Source: Candidatus Wallbacteria bacterium (GTDB taxonomy: Bacteria > Muiribacteriota > UBA6191 > JACPRK01). From it: a DNA stretch of 64,000 nt. The notes under the pieces are model-generated. The model saw only the letters and a program-made list of their open reading frames with translations, searched no databases and was not told where the DNA came from. Positions 9,891 to 21,142 of the stretch are shown in pieces (the stretch's first letter is position 1; each line of letters opens with the position of its first letter). Location: the NCBI GenBank assembly GCA_016190005.1, contig JACPRK010000099.1, positions 32,157-96,156 of the forward strand. Direction: 5' to 3'. The translations under genes and the position numbers were made by a program.

Positions 9891-9988
9891 GGCCGTGTCT
9901 GATTTCCGGGTGCATCGCCTCGCTCGGCGAGGAATCACTCGGTGGGAGCCAGTGCGAAAGCGCTGACAACAGCGAAGGAGGAACGGCC

Positions 9989-10366
9989 ATGGCTACCCAA
10001 ACCAAGGACACGGCTCGGGGAGAGGGGAATCCCTGGGTCAACCAGATCCGCAACGTCCTGCTGGCAGGAGTCGGCGCGGTCGTGCTCGCCCAGGAGGAGC
10101 TCGAGGACTTCGTCGGCAAGCTCGTCAAGAAGGGCGAGATGGCCGAGAAGGACGGCAAGAAGCTCCTGGGCGATATCCTCGCCCGCCGCAAGCGCCAGGC
10201 GAAGAGGGACATCGGCTCCATCGAGAGTACCCTCGCCTGCCGCATCGAAAACGCCCTGCATAGCGTCCGGCTGGTCAGCAAGAAGGATGTCGACCAGCTC
10301 TCCAACCAGATCGACGCCCTGGCCGCCGAGGTCGATCGGCTCGCCCGGGATCACCGCGCCCACTGA
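9989..10366 (+). CDS. Phasin family protein (PHA granule-associated)
   Basis: 125 aa with GAAGGAGG upstream of the ATG. An N-terminal segment NQIRNVLLAGVGAVVLAQEE is followed by a long charged helix (ELEDFVGKLVKKGEMAEKDGKKLL) and a coiled-coil end (SKKDVDQLSNQIDALAAEVDRL), the usual plan of phasins, which coat polyhydroxyalkanoate granules. It sits 20 bp before phaR. No PHA synthase is in the window. Confidence 0.78.
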   Translation: MATQTKDTARGEGNPWVNQIRNVLLAGVGAVVLAQEELEDFVGKLVKKGEMAEKDGKKLLGDILARRKRQAKRDIGSIESTLACRIENALHSVRLVSKKDVDQLSNQIDALAAEVDRLARDHRAH

Positions 10367-10386
10367 GACGAAAGGCATTCCAGACA

Positions 10387-11100
10387 ATGAGAATCATCAA
10401 GCGCTACGCCAACCGAAAGCTCTACGACACCAGCGTCCGCCGCTACATCAATCTCGTGGAGATCGCCGAGCTCGTCCAGAAGGGCTCGGAGGTCAAGGTC
10501 GTCGACAGCAAGACCGGTGAGGACATCACCAAGGTCACCCTGTCTCAGATCCTCCTCGAGAAGGAGAAGCGCAAGCAGGGCTTCGTCCCCAAGACGCTCT
10601 TCGCCAACCTGATCCGCAAGGGAGGAACCTCGATCGTGGATTACGTCAAGAGATCCGCCAAGGGCGGCCTCGGCTTCATCCACTGGGCCGAGGACGAAAT
10701 CGACAAGGGCGTCAAGAAGCTCGTGCACGCTCGCCAGATCACCGAGTCCGAGGCCAAGCGCCTCCGCGAGGACATCGTCCACCGGCTGCTCCGCACCAAG
10801 GAGGACTGGGAGAAGGCGATCGACGATCGCATCCAGTCGATGCTCCATCGCCTCAACATCCCCGCCCAGCGCGACATCGTCAGGCTCACCGAGAAGCTCT
10901 CGGTGCTGGCCAGGAAGGTCGAGTCGCTCAACGGCAAGGCCAAGAAGTCTCCGTCGGCAGCCAAGCCCGCCGTCGCCGTCAAGGGCGTCGTGCGCCGCAA
11001 GGTCGCCACGAAGAAGGCGGGCCGCGCCCGCGTCGAGGCGATCGGTGTCACCGGCGGCTCGCACGGCACCGTCGAGAAGGCCGACGAGAAGGCGTCGTAA
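10387..11100 (+). CDS. phaR: Polyhydroxyalkanoate synthesis regulator PhaR with phasin-like C-terminus
   Basis: 237 aa. The N-terminus MRIIKRYANRKLYDTSVRRY is the signature of the PHB/PHA accumulation regulator DNA-binding domain (residues 1-60, ending in the VTLSQILLEKE region). The rest (70-190) is amphipathic helix similar in style to the phasin just upstream (DWEKAIDDRIQSMLHRLNIP, VRLTEKLSVLARKVESL), then a Lys/Ala-rich tail. PhaR typically represses phasin genes until PHA granules titrate it. An inverted repeat over the operon promoter at 9870-9888 is a candidate binding site. Confidence 0.88.
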   Translation: MRIIKRYANRKLYDTSVRRYINLVEIAELVQKGSEVKVVDSKTGEDITKVTLSQILLEKEKRKQGFVPKTLFANLIRKGGTSIVDYVKRSAKGGLGFIHWAEDEIDKGVKKLVHARQITESEAKRLREDIVHRLLRTKEDWEKAIDDRIQSMLHRLNIPAQRDIVRLTEKLSVLARKVESLNGKAKKSPSAAKPAVAVKGVVRRKVATKKAGRARVEAIGVTGGSHGTVEKADEKAS

Positions 11101-11154
11101 CGTCGACCGGGCTTCGCGGCCCGTTCGGCCCTCGCATTCTATCCACTGCAGCAT

Positions 11155-11193
11155 GCGCCCCCCGGGAAGTTTCGCGACTTCCCGGGGGGGCGC
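11155..11193 (+). terminator. Strong hairpin after phaR
   Basis: Arms GCGCCCCCCGGGAAGT and its complement (one extra G in the right arm) around a TTCGCG loop, 54 bp after the phaR stop. There is no T-run, so it may end transcription only with Rho, or act as an RNA-stabilising hairpin. Confidence 0.6.
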
Positions 11194-11338
11194 ATATCAC
11201 GGCGCAAGCGGCGGTCCGCAGTTATGCTGCGTGCCCGTCTTGCCGATGAGCCGAGTAGCGATTTCGTTGTCCGTCTAGGCTCCACCACGTCGGCACGTCT
11301 GGCTTGAAGGCGGCCGGGAAGGCGCTAGGATCCGCTCG

Positions 11339-14614
<3,276 letters not shown>

Positions 14615-14670
14615 GAACCGTCGAAAGATGAATAAGAGTTGTCAGACGGTACGGGGAAACGCGAGGGCCC

Positions 14671-15768
14671 ATGGATAAGAGGGAGACCCACAGGTCGATC
14701 CTGATCGTCGATGAGCTGGAGGAGCGTCGGGTGCGCAACTCGCAGCTGCTGCAGCGGGCGGGCTTTGCCGTCTTCGCGTCGCCGACGGGCGACATGGCGC
14801 TCAGGATGTTCCAGGAGTTTCGGCCGGCGATCGCGCTGGTCGGGGAGGCGATGAAGCCGTTGCGGGAGGTGGATCTCTGCGCAGCTCTGCGGCGGCTGCC
14901 CGACGGGGCGACGCTGCCGATCGTCCTGCTGATGCGGGAAGAGGATTCAGTTTTGCGGGCTGGCGCCTTCGCGGCCGGGGCCGACGACGTCATCGCCGAC
15001 AGTGTCCCGCCGGAGGAGCTGCTGGTGCGGATCGAGCGGCTCTCGGAACGCCGCCACCAGGACGAGCGGGCCAACGAGAGCGACCGCCTGGACGCTGTTT
15101 TCCGGGTGGCGCACACCATCCGTCATGGCATCAACAATCCGTTGCAGGTTGTGGAGCTGGGGCTCGAGATGCTGCGCGAGAAGCTGGAGTCCGACGGCGA
15201 GGCGCTGGAGCTGCTGGGGAAGCTCTCCGCGAGCATCGATCGCGTGCGTCAATTGATGGACCGGCTCAGCCACCTCACCCAGCTGAAGACGAACCCGGAC
15301 TTCGAGGATCGCAACATCCTGGACGTGTTCGACTCCGAGGCCAAGCATGTGAAGCGACTGCGAGAGCGTGGGGCCTACCGGGTCCTGGTGGTCGAGGACG
15401 ACGCGGGGCAGCGTCTGGTGACGACCTCGGTCTTGGCGCGCTCGGGTCTTTTCACGGCCCAGGACGCCTCCTCGGGGCAGCAGGCGTTGGAGATGGCGAA
15501 AGCCGATCCTCCGGACGTGATCCTGACCGACCTGAACATGCCGGGGCTCAACGGCTTCGAGCTCTGCGAACGGGTGAAGGCGGACCCGGAGCTGGCGCAC
15601 ACGGTGGTAATCGTCTTCACGGTGCGGCAGAGCCTGCGAGACCTGCTGATGTGTCATGAGCTCGGCGCGGCGAATTACCTGGTCAAGCCGATCCATCCGG
15701 CGCGGCTCGTGGAGCAAATCTTCCGCACCATGGGTTTGCAAGGATATGTCGAGCTTCCGCGAAGTTGA
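14671..15768 (+). CDS. Pseudo-receiver / DHp-like / receiver signalling protein
   Basis: 365 aa. Residues 8-125 have receiver shape (ILIVDELEERR, VLLMREED) but the phosphoacceptor position reads AIALVGEA with no Asp, so this is a pseudo-receiver. Residues 140-205 look like a histidine-kinase dimerisation helix pair, with H152 in RHGINNPLQVVELGLEML and no ATPase domain after it. Residues 236-360 are a canonical receiver (VLVVEDDAG, D287 in ILTDLNMPG, Thr in IVFTVRQS, Lys in YLVKPIHP). Likely an intermediate in a phosphorelay with the hybrid kinase encoded 56 bp upstream; that partnership is inferred from position. Confidence 0.8.
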   Translation: MDKRETHRSILIVDELEERRVRNSQLLQRAGFAVFASPTGDMALRMFQEFRPAIALVGEAMKPLREVDLCAALRRLPDGATLPIVLLMREEDSVLRAGAFAAGADDVIADSVPPEELLVRIERLSERRHQDERANESDRLDAVFRVAHTIRHGINNPLQVVELGLEMLREKLESDGEALELLGKLSASIDRVRQLMDRLSHLTQLKTNPDFEDRNILDVFDSEAKHVKRLRERGAYRVLVVEDDAGQRLVTTSVLARSGLFTAQDASSGQQALEMAKADPPDVILTDLNMPGLNGFELCERVKADPELAHTVVIVFTVRQSLRDLLMCHELGAANYLVKPIHPARLVEQIFRTMGLQGYVELPRS

Positions 15769-16000
15769 AAAAGCGTGCGGTCCCGACTCGCCCGAGGTAG
15801 TATCAAAATTAGATCCGCGCCGCGGGCGCGTGTATCGTTCGTATCACGCGAAAAAAAAGTTGTCATGGACTCTGGACTCGGTTCGTAACCCTTGCTACAG
15901 TCCATGTTTGGGCCGCACCTGCGGCGCCACATTCCTACGAGTTTCCACACGACGCGACAGGTTCACCGAAGGGCAACACCCAGAAGCGACACCCCAGTCG
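15769..16000. other. Intergenic region upstream of prepilin gene
   Basis: 232 bp. It contains a GC-rich inverted repeat (CGCGCCGCGGGCGCG), an eight-base A tract at about 15851-15858 and TTGTCA nearby, but no convincingly spaced promoter. The downstream ATG at 16001 has no clear ribosome-binding site. Confidence 0.4.
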
Positions 16001-16906
16001 ATGGCATCTCGGATTAGCGGAACAAGTCCCCGCAGCCCAGTTCGGGTCGCCCGAACCTCGTTCGGCGCCGCCCGGCGGCAGCTTCGGCGCAGGAGCCGGC
16101 GGGCTGCTGCGTTCTCGCTGATCGAGCTGGTGATCGTCGTCATCATCATTGGCGTGCTGGTCGCGGCCGGCGTCTCCAAGTACCAGGACTTCGCCGAGAC
16201 CTCCCGGCGAAAGACCTGTCTGGGCCACCTGGCAGGCTTGGAGCACGGCTTGGCGGTCTGGGAGACGGTTCACGAGGTGCTCGCCGAGAACTCCAAGTGC
16301 GCCTTCGGGTTCACCCCCCGCACCGGCCAGCTGACCGACACGGCCTTGGTTCCCGGAATCCTCGCCAGCGGCCCCTCCGGAGCGGTCGCGGGCATTACGG
16401 ACTCCCAGCCCGTCGTCGGCGGCCCAGATAGCTTTGTCAATCGCTTGATGTCCGGCCCCTTGAACGAAGTCATCCGCGACGACCGTCTCTTCGTCTGCCC
16501 CTCCGCCGTTTCACGCTACTATGCTGGAGAGATCCAGTACGTGCCCGATGACTTCCTCGACTCCATCGGCGGCGGGGTTGGCACCGCGCCGCACGGCACC
16601 CCGATCGGCCTCGGCGGCCGCTACTTCTGCGTCGTGGCAAGCTTGGGCAATCGCGTCATCAGCGCCCCGATCACTAACGGCGGCTTCCCGGCCGGCTGGA
16701 TCACCGACGCGAGCGTGCCTTCCGACGTCGGGGTCCTTTCTCCCTGCCCCCAGCCCCCGTTCCGCATCGTGATTTGCGGCAGCTACGGCACCTTCGGCAC
16801 GGGCACGGGCGCCCGGCCCAACGTCCCCGGCACCAGCGCGATCAACCAGGGCGGACCCGTCGGCCCGGACGGCTCCACCCTCAGCCGCCACTCATCGCGC
16901 TGGTAG
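16001..16906 (+). CDS. Type IV prepilin-like protein (pseudopilin)
   Basis: 301 aa from the ATG at 16001. A long basic leader (about 37 residues, ending RRSRRAAA) precedes FSLIELVIVVIIIGVLVAAGVS, the hydrophobic helix of type IV pilins and type II secretion pseudopilins, with the conserved Glu at +5 (E42). The residue before the cleavage site is Ala rather than the usual Gly, so processing by PilD may be altered. The mature part (KYQDFAETSRRKTCLGHL onward) is Gly/Pro-rich with several Cys and no assignable fold. No other pilus gene is nearby. Start is uncertain. Confidence 0.8.
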   Translation: MASRISGTSPRSPVRVARTSFGAARRQLRRRSRRAAAFSLIELVIVVIIIGVLVAAGVSKYQDFAETSRRKTCLGHLAGLEHGLAVWETVHEVLAENSKCAFGFTPRTGQLTDTALVPGILASGPSGAVAGITDSQPVVGGPDSFVNRLMSGPLNEVIRDDRLFVCPSAVSRYYAGEIQYVPDDFLDSIGGGVGTAPHGTPIGLGGRYFCVVASLGNRVISAPITNGGFPAGWITDASVPSDVGVLSPCPQPPFRIVICGSYGTFGTGTGARPNVPGTSAINQGGPVGPDGSTLSRHSSRW

Positions 16907-16985
16907 CGGCCTGGCCGCGCCCTGGGGGAGGGTTTGGCAGAAGACGGCCGCTTGAGGCGTCGCCGCTTCCTGTCGATAGCCAGTC

Positions 16986-18074
16986 ATGATGCTGCGACCC
17001 GATTCGCTCACCTCTGTCATGACTCGACTCCCCAGGCTGCTCCTTTCCGCCACCTTGACCCTCGCCCTGACAGGACCCACGGTGGGAGCTACCGAGGCGC
17101 CGCCTGATTGGCTCGTCGTCGATGCCGAGCCCGAGTCAGGCCGCTCCGGTCCCGGGACTTCAGATGACAGCGCCGACGAGCTTGCCGACCCCTGGGCCGA
17201 TTCCACCCACGAAATGCTGTCGAGCCAGCACTCCACGCCAGCTCGGCTCGTCGACTCCGTCGGCGCGCCTCCCGCGGGCCGCTGCGACCACCACCGCTCC
17301 AATCACTGCAAGAACGATCGCACCGACACCCGCATCGTGCAGATGGAGAACATCCACACGGCGACGCCCGGCAACTGGATCGTCGAACTGGCCTACCTGC
17401 AGCGTGACGCCGACACCCGCTACGTGGCCAACATGCAGAAGTACGAGCTGGAGACCGGTCGCGCCGAAGTCCGCTACGGTGTTCGGGATGGCCTGGAAGT
17501 CAGTCTGGGAGGCCGGGCGCTGCCCGCCACCCTGTTCACCGCAGTCGGCCAGACCCCGTTCGGGCAGGTCACCGACATCGAACCCATCGTTTCCATGGGC
17601 GTCAAGCACTCGGGAGGGATGTCCGATACCGACTGGAAGTATGCCCTGGGGGCCAACAAGTCGCTCGGAAACAGCAACAGCCGGCAGTTCGAGCTTCCGG
17701 ACGACGCCCGCGCCGCCGACGCCATCTACGGAGTGCTTTCACATCCTCTGATCGACGGCGTCGACACCCTCTTCGGCGTGCAACGGGCCTGGCTGCCTTC
17801 CGCTGGCGCCGGTACCGACCAGACGATGGATAGCCTGGGGCTGGGGTTCCAGGTCAGGCCGCACCGTAACTGGACCGTCAGCCTCGAGGCGATCGCCGAA
17901 GACCTCCCCGGCAACGGACAATCGGGAGTTTCGCTCCTGGCCGACAGGACGCCCGGTTATCTCAACGCCAGCGTCCGCGCCGCTATCGGCGAGGTCGCGC
18001 TCGAGACCGCGCTCCACCGCCTGGACGACCCGGAATACTCCCAGCTCGACATCGCGCTCTCGAAGGCCTTCTGA
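16986..18074 (+). CDS. Secreted, probably outer-membrane beta-barrel-like protein of unknown function
   Basis: 362 aa from an ATGATG at 16986; an in-frame ATG at 17019 (MTRLPRLLLSATLTLALTG) gives a cleaner signal peptide. The mature start is acidic and low-complexity; residues about 115-362 are alternating aromatic/polar strands (WIVELAYLQRDAD, RAEVRYGVRDGLEVSLGG, HRNWTVSLEAIAED) ending in LDIALSKAF. A C-terminal Phe is the usual BAM signal of outer-membrane barrels. I do not recognise a family; a porin or transport role is only a guess. Confidence 0.68.
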   Translation: MMLRPDSLTSVMTRLPRLLLSATLTLALTGPTVGATEAPPDWLVVDAEPESGRSGPGTSDDSADELADPWADSTHEMLSSQHSTPARLVDSVGAPPAGRCDHHRSNHCKNDRTDTRIVQMENIHTATPGNWIVELAYLQRDADTRYVANMQKYELETGRAEVRYGVRDGLEVSLGGRALPATLFTAVGQTPFGQVTDIEPIVSMGVKHSGGMSDTDWKYALGANKSLGNSNSRQFELPDDARAADAIYGVLSHPLIDGVDTLFGVQRAWLPSAGAGTDQTMDSLGLGFQVRPHRNWTVSLEAIAEDLPGNGQSGVSLLADRTPGYLNASVRAAIGEVALETALHRLDDPEYSQLDIALSKAF

Positions 18075-18174
18075 GGGCCGGGTCCGGCAGGTACTCTGCA
18101 AACCGGAACCGGTGTTACCGGCTCTCGGCGCATGATAGGATTGAATGCCCATTCACGGGCAGGAGGTCGCTGGC

Positions 18175-19845
18175 ATGCCGGTCGAGAGTCACCCCGAGGT
18201 TCGAGCGCCGCGGGGCGTGGAGATTTCGTGCAAGGGGTGGCTCCAGGAAGCTGCGCTGCGCATGCTGATGAACAACCTCGACCCCGAGGTGGCCGAGGAC
18301 TGGCAGAGCCTCGTCGTGTATGGGGGCTCTGGCAAGGCCGCGCGGGACTGGAAGGCGTTCGAGGATATCGTGCGATCGCTGCGCGCGCTCGAATCCGACG
18401 AAACGCTTCTGGTGCAGTCCGGCAAGCCGGTCGGCATCTTCCGCACGCACGCGGACGCTCCTCGGGTGCTGATCGCCAACTCCAATCTCGTGCCGGCTTG
18501 GGGTAACTGGGATCACTTCCGCCAGCTCGAAGCGCGTGGGCTGATGATGTACGGGCAGATGACCGCGGGAAGCTGGATCTACATCGGCACCCAGGGCATC
18601 CTGCAGGGCACGTTCGAGACCTTCGCCGAAGCAGCACGCCAGCACTTCGGCGGCACCCTGGCCGGGCGGCTGGTGTTGACGGCCGGGCTGGGCGGCATGG
18701 GCGGCGCGCAGCCCCTGGCGGTGACGATGAACGAGGGCGTCGCGCTCTGCGTGGACGTCGACCCCGACCGCATCGCCAAGCGACTGGCGACCCGCTACCT
18801 CGACTGGAAGGCGCCGGACCTGGACACGGCGATCCGGGTGGCGCTCGAGAAGAAGGCCGCGCGCCAGCCCTACAGCATCGGACTGGAGATGAACGCCGCG
18901 GTCGCGCACCCCGAGCTGCTCCGGCGCGGCGTGCTCCCCGACATCGTCACCGATCAGACCAGCGCGCACGACATGTTGAACGGTTACGTTCCGCACCAGA
19001 TGCCGCTGGCCCAGGCCGTGGCGATGCGCCGGGAGGACCCCTCGCGCTATCAGGCCCTCTCCGGCGAATCCGTGGCGATCCACCTGCGAGCGATGCTCGA
19101 CTTCCAGAAGGCGGGCAGCGTGGTCTTCGATTACGGCAACAACATTCGCGGTGAGGCAAAGAAGGCAGGCGTGGAGGACGCGTTCTCGTTCCCCGGGTTC
19201 GTGCCGGCCTACGTTCGCCCGCTCTTCTGTGAAGGGAAGGGGCCCTTCCGCTGGGCGGCGCTCTCCGGCGACCCGGCCGACATCCGGCGGACCGACGACC
19301 TGGTGCTGGAGCTCTTCCCGGCCGACAAGCACCTGGCGCGCTGGATCTCGATGGCCCGGGAGCGTGTCGCCTTCCAGGGGCTTCCGGCGCGCATCTGCTG
19401 GCTCGGGCTCGGGGAGCGCGCGCGCTTCGGCCGAGCCATCAATGACGCCGTCGCCAGCGGCCAGCTCAGGGCCCCGATCGTGATCGGCCGCGACCACCTC
19501 GACACCGGCTCCGTCGCCAGCCCCAACCGAGAGACCGAAGGCATGCTCGATGGCAGCGACGCCGTTGCCGACTGGCCGCTCCTGAACGCCATGCTCAACG
19601 CCGTGAGCGGAGCGACGTGGGTCAGTCTGCACCACGGCGGCGGAGTTGGCATCGGCAACTCCATCCACGCCGGCCAGGTCATCGTGGCCGACGGTACGCC
19701 GGCCGCCGCTTCCCGCCTGGAGCGCGTCCTGACCAACGATCCCGCCACCGGCGTGATGCGGCATGCCGACGCCGGCTACGAGAAGGCCCGCCAGATCGCC
19801 CGGGAGCGCAGCGTCAAGCTGCCCAGCCTGGGAATCAACGTCTGA
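18175..19845 (+). CDS. hutU: Urocanate hydratase
   Basis: 556 aa from the ATG at 18175, chosen because AGGAGG sits at 18161-18166; an in-frame ATG at 18145 lacks one. Converts urocanate to imidazolonepropionate in histidine degradation with tightly bound NAD+. Family marks: [30 protein letters not shown], the NAD-binding [20 protein letters not shown]-like acidic strand, [16 protein letters not shown] and [11 protein letters not shown]. It is followed 16 bp later by hutI. No histidine ammonia-lyase (hutH) is in the window, so the first step must be encoded elsewhere. Confidence 0.95.
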   Translation: MPVESHPEVRAPRGVEISCKGWLQEAALRMLMNNLDPEVAEDWQSLVVYGGSGKAARDWKAFEDIVRSLRALESDETLLVQSGKPVGIFRTHADAPRVLIANSNLVPAWGNWDHFRQLEARGLMMYGQMTAGSWIYIGTQGILQGTFETFAEAARQHFGGTLAGRLVLTAGLGGMGGAQPLAVTMNEGVALCVDVDPDRIAKRLATRYLDWKAPDLDTAIRVALEKKAARQPYSIGLEMNAAVAHPELLRRGVLPDIVTDQTSAHDMLNGYVPHQMPLAQAVAMRREDPSRYQALSGESVAIHLRAMLDFQKAGSVVFDYGNNIRGEAKKAGVEDAFSFPGFVPAYVRPLFCEGKGPFRWAALSGDPADIRRTDDLVLELFPADKHLARWISMARERVAFQGLPARICWLGLGERARFGRAINDAVASGQLRAPIVIGRDHLDTGSVASPNRETEGMLDGSDAVADWPLLNAMLNAVSGATWVSLHHGGGVGIGNSIHAGQVIVADGTPAAASRLERVLTNDPATGVMRHADAGYEKARQIARERSVKLPSLGINV

Positions 19846-19861
19846 TGCCGCAAGAGCGCCC

Positions 19862-21142
19862 ATGGGAAACCTGATCCTCAAGAACGCCCGCCAGCTCGTC
19901 ACCTGCGCAGGCACCGCACCGCGCCGCGGTCTGGACCTGGGCACCGTGCAGGTGATCGAGGACGGCGCTCTCATCGTCCAGGGCGGCATCATCGACATGG
20001 TCGGGACGACGGAGGCGATCGAGGACAAGCTGGCCCACGGCCACTGGTACGAGGACCCGGAGGAGTTCACGACCATCGATGCCAGCGGCCAGGTCGTCGT
20101 GCCCGGCTTCGTCGATCCGCACACGCACGCATGCTTCACGGGCTACCGCCACGACGAGGTCGAGCTGCGGCTCGGGGGCCGCAAGTACCTCGACATCCTC
20201 GCCGCCGGCGGAGGAATCCTCTCGACGGTTCAGAAGGTCCGCGACTGCGAAGAGGGCGTGCTGGCCGAAGAGACGTACCGGCGCCTCTTGTTGATGCTGT
20301 CGCTCGGGACCACCACGGTCGAGGTGAAGAGCGGCTACGGACTGGACCTGGAGAGCGAGCTGAAGATCCTGCGCGCGATCGCCAAGGCCGCCGAGATGGC
20401 CCGGGAGCAGCTGACGGTGGTGCCGACGTTCATGGGGGCCCACGCCGTGCCGCGGGAGCTGAAGAGCGAGCCCGGGGAGTACGTCGAGCGGCTTTGCCGG
20501 GAGATGATCCCACGCGTGGCCGAATCCGGCCTTGCACGCTACTGCGACGTCTTCTGCGAGGAGGAGGTCTTCGGGCCGGTCCAGGCGCGCCGTATCTTGA
20601 AGACGGCCCAGGAACACGGATTGGGCGCCAAGATCCACGCCGACGAGATCGGCGAGTGCGGAGCGCTCGACGTCGCCGTCGAGCTTGGGGCGGCCAGCGC
20701 GGATCACCTGCTGGTGACGGGGGAGGCCGGCATCCGCAAACTCGCCGATTCGGAGACCTGCGCCGTGCTCTTGCCCGGCACGGCCTTCTGTCTACGGTCC
20801 GGACGGTACGCTGCCGGCCGGCGGATGGTAGACCAGGGGTGCGCCGTGGCGCTGGCGACGGACTGCAACCCGGGTAGCTGCTTCACCGAGTCGATGCCGC
20901 TCGTCATGGCGATGGCCTGCTTCGGCATGGGGCTGACGCCTGCGGAGGCGCTGAACGCGGCCACGATCAACGCCTCTCACGCCATCGGGTTGGCCGACCA
21001 GCTCGGAAGCCTCGAGGAGGGCAAGGCCGGGGACCTGGTGCTGCTGGACAGCCCGGACTACCGGCACCTGGTCTATCACTTCGGGATCAACCAGGTGGGG
21101 ATGGTCGTGAAGAAGGGCGAGATCGTCTACGTGAGGGACTGA
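19862..21142 (+). CDS. hutI: Imidazolonepropionase
   Basis: 426 aa from the ATG at 19862. Amidohydrolase that opens the imidazolone ring to N-formimino-glutamate, the step after urocanase. Metal and substrate residues are visible: H87 and H89 in DPHTHACFTGYR, EVKSGYGLD, FMGAHAVP, the metal His in KIHADEIGECG, HADE/ADHLL, and the Asp in ALATDCNPGSC. It is sandwiched between hutU (16 bp) and dnaE (1-bp stop/start overlap). No hutG or hutF follows. Confidence 0.95.
   Translation: MGNLILKNARQLVTCAGTAPRRGLDLGTVQVIEDGALIVQGGIIDMVGTTEAIEDKLAHGHWYEDPEEFTTIDASGQVVVPGFVDPHTHACFTGYRHDEVELRLGGRKYLDILAAGGGILSTVQKVRDCEEGVLAEETYRRLLLMLSLGTTTVEVKSGYGLDLESELKILRAIAKAAEMAREQLTVVPTFMGAHAVPRELKSEPGEYVERLCREMIPRVAESGLARYCDVFCEEEVFGPVQARRILKTAQEHGLGAKIHADEIGECGALDVAVELGAASADHLLVTGEAGIRKLADSETCAVLLPGTAFCLRSGRYAAGRRMVDQGCAVALATDCNPGSCFTESMPLVMAMACFGMGLTPAEALNAATINASHAIGLADQLGSLEEGKAGDLVLLDSPDYRHLVYHFGINQVGMVVKKGEIVYVRD

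Noticed and set aside
15876..15900. Sigma-54 -24/-12-like sequence before the prepilin gene
   Set aside because: The GG-to-GC spacing is 12 rather than 10 bases.
18115..20139. Long minus-strand open frame opposite hutU
   Set aside because: Antisense of a clear urocanase; no ribosome-binding site or domain.
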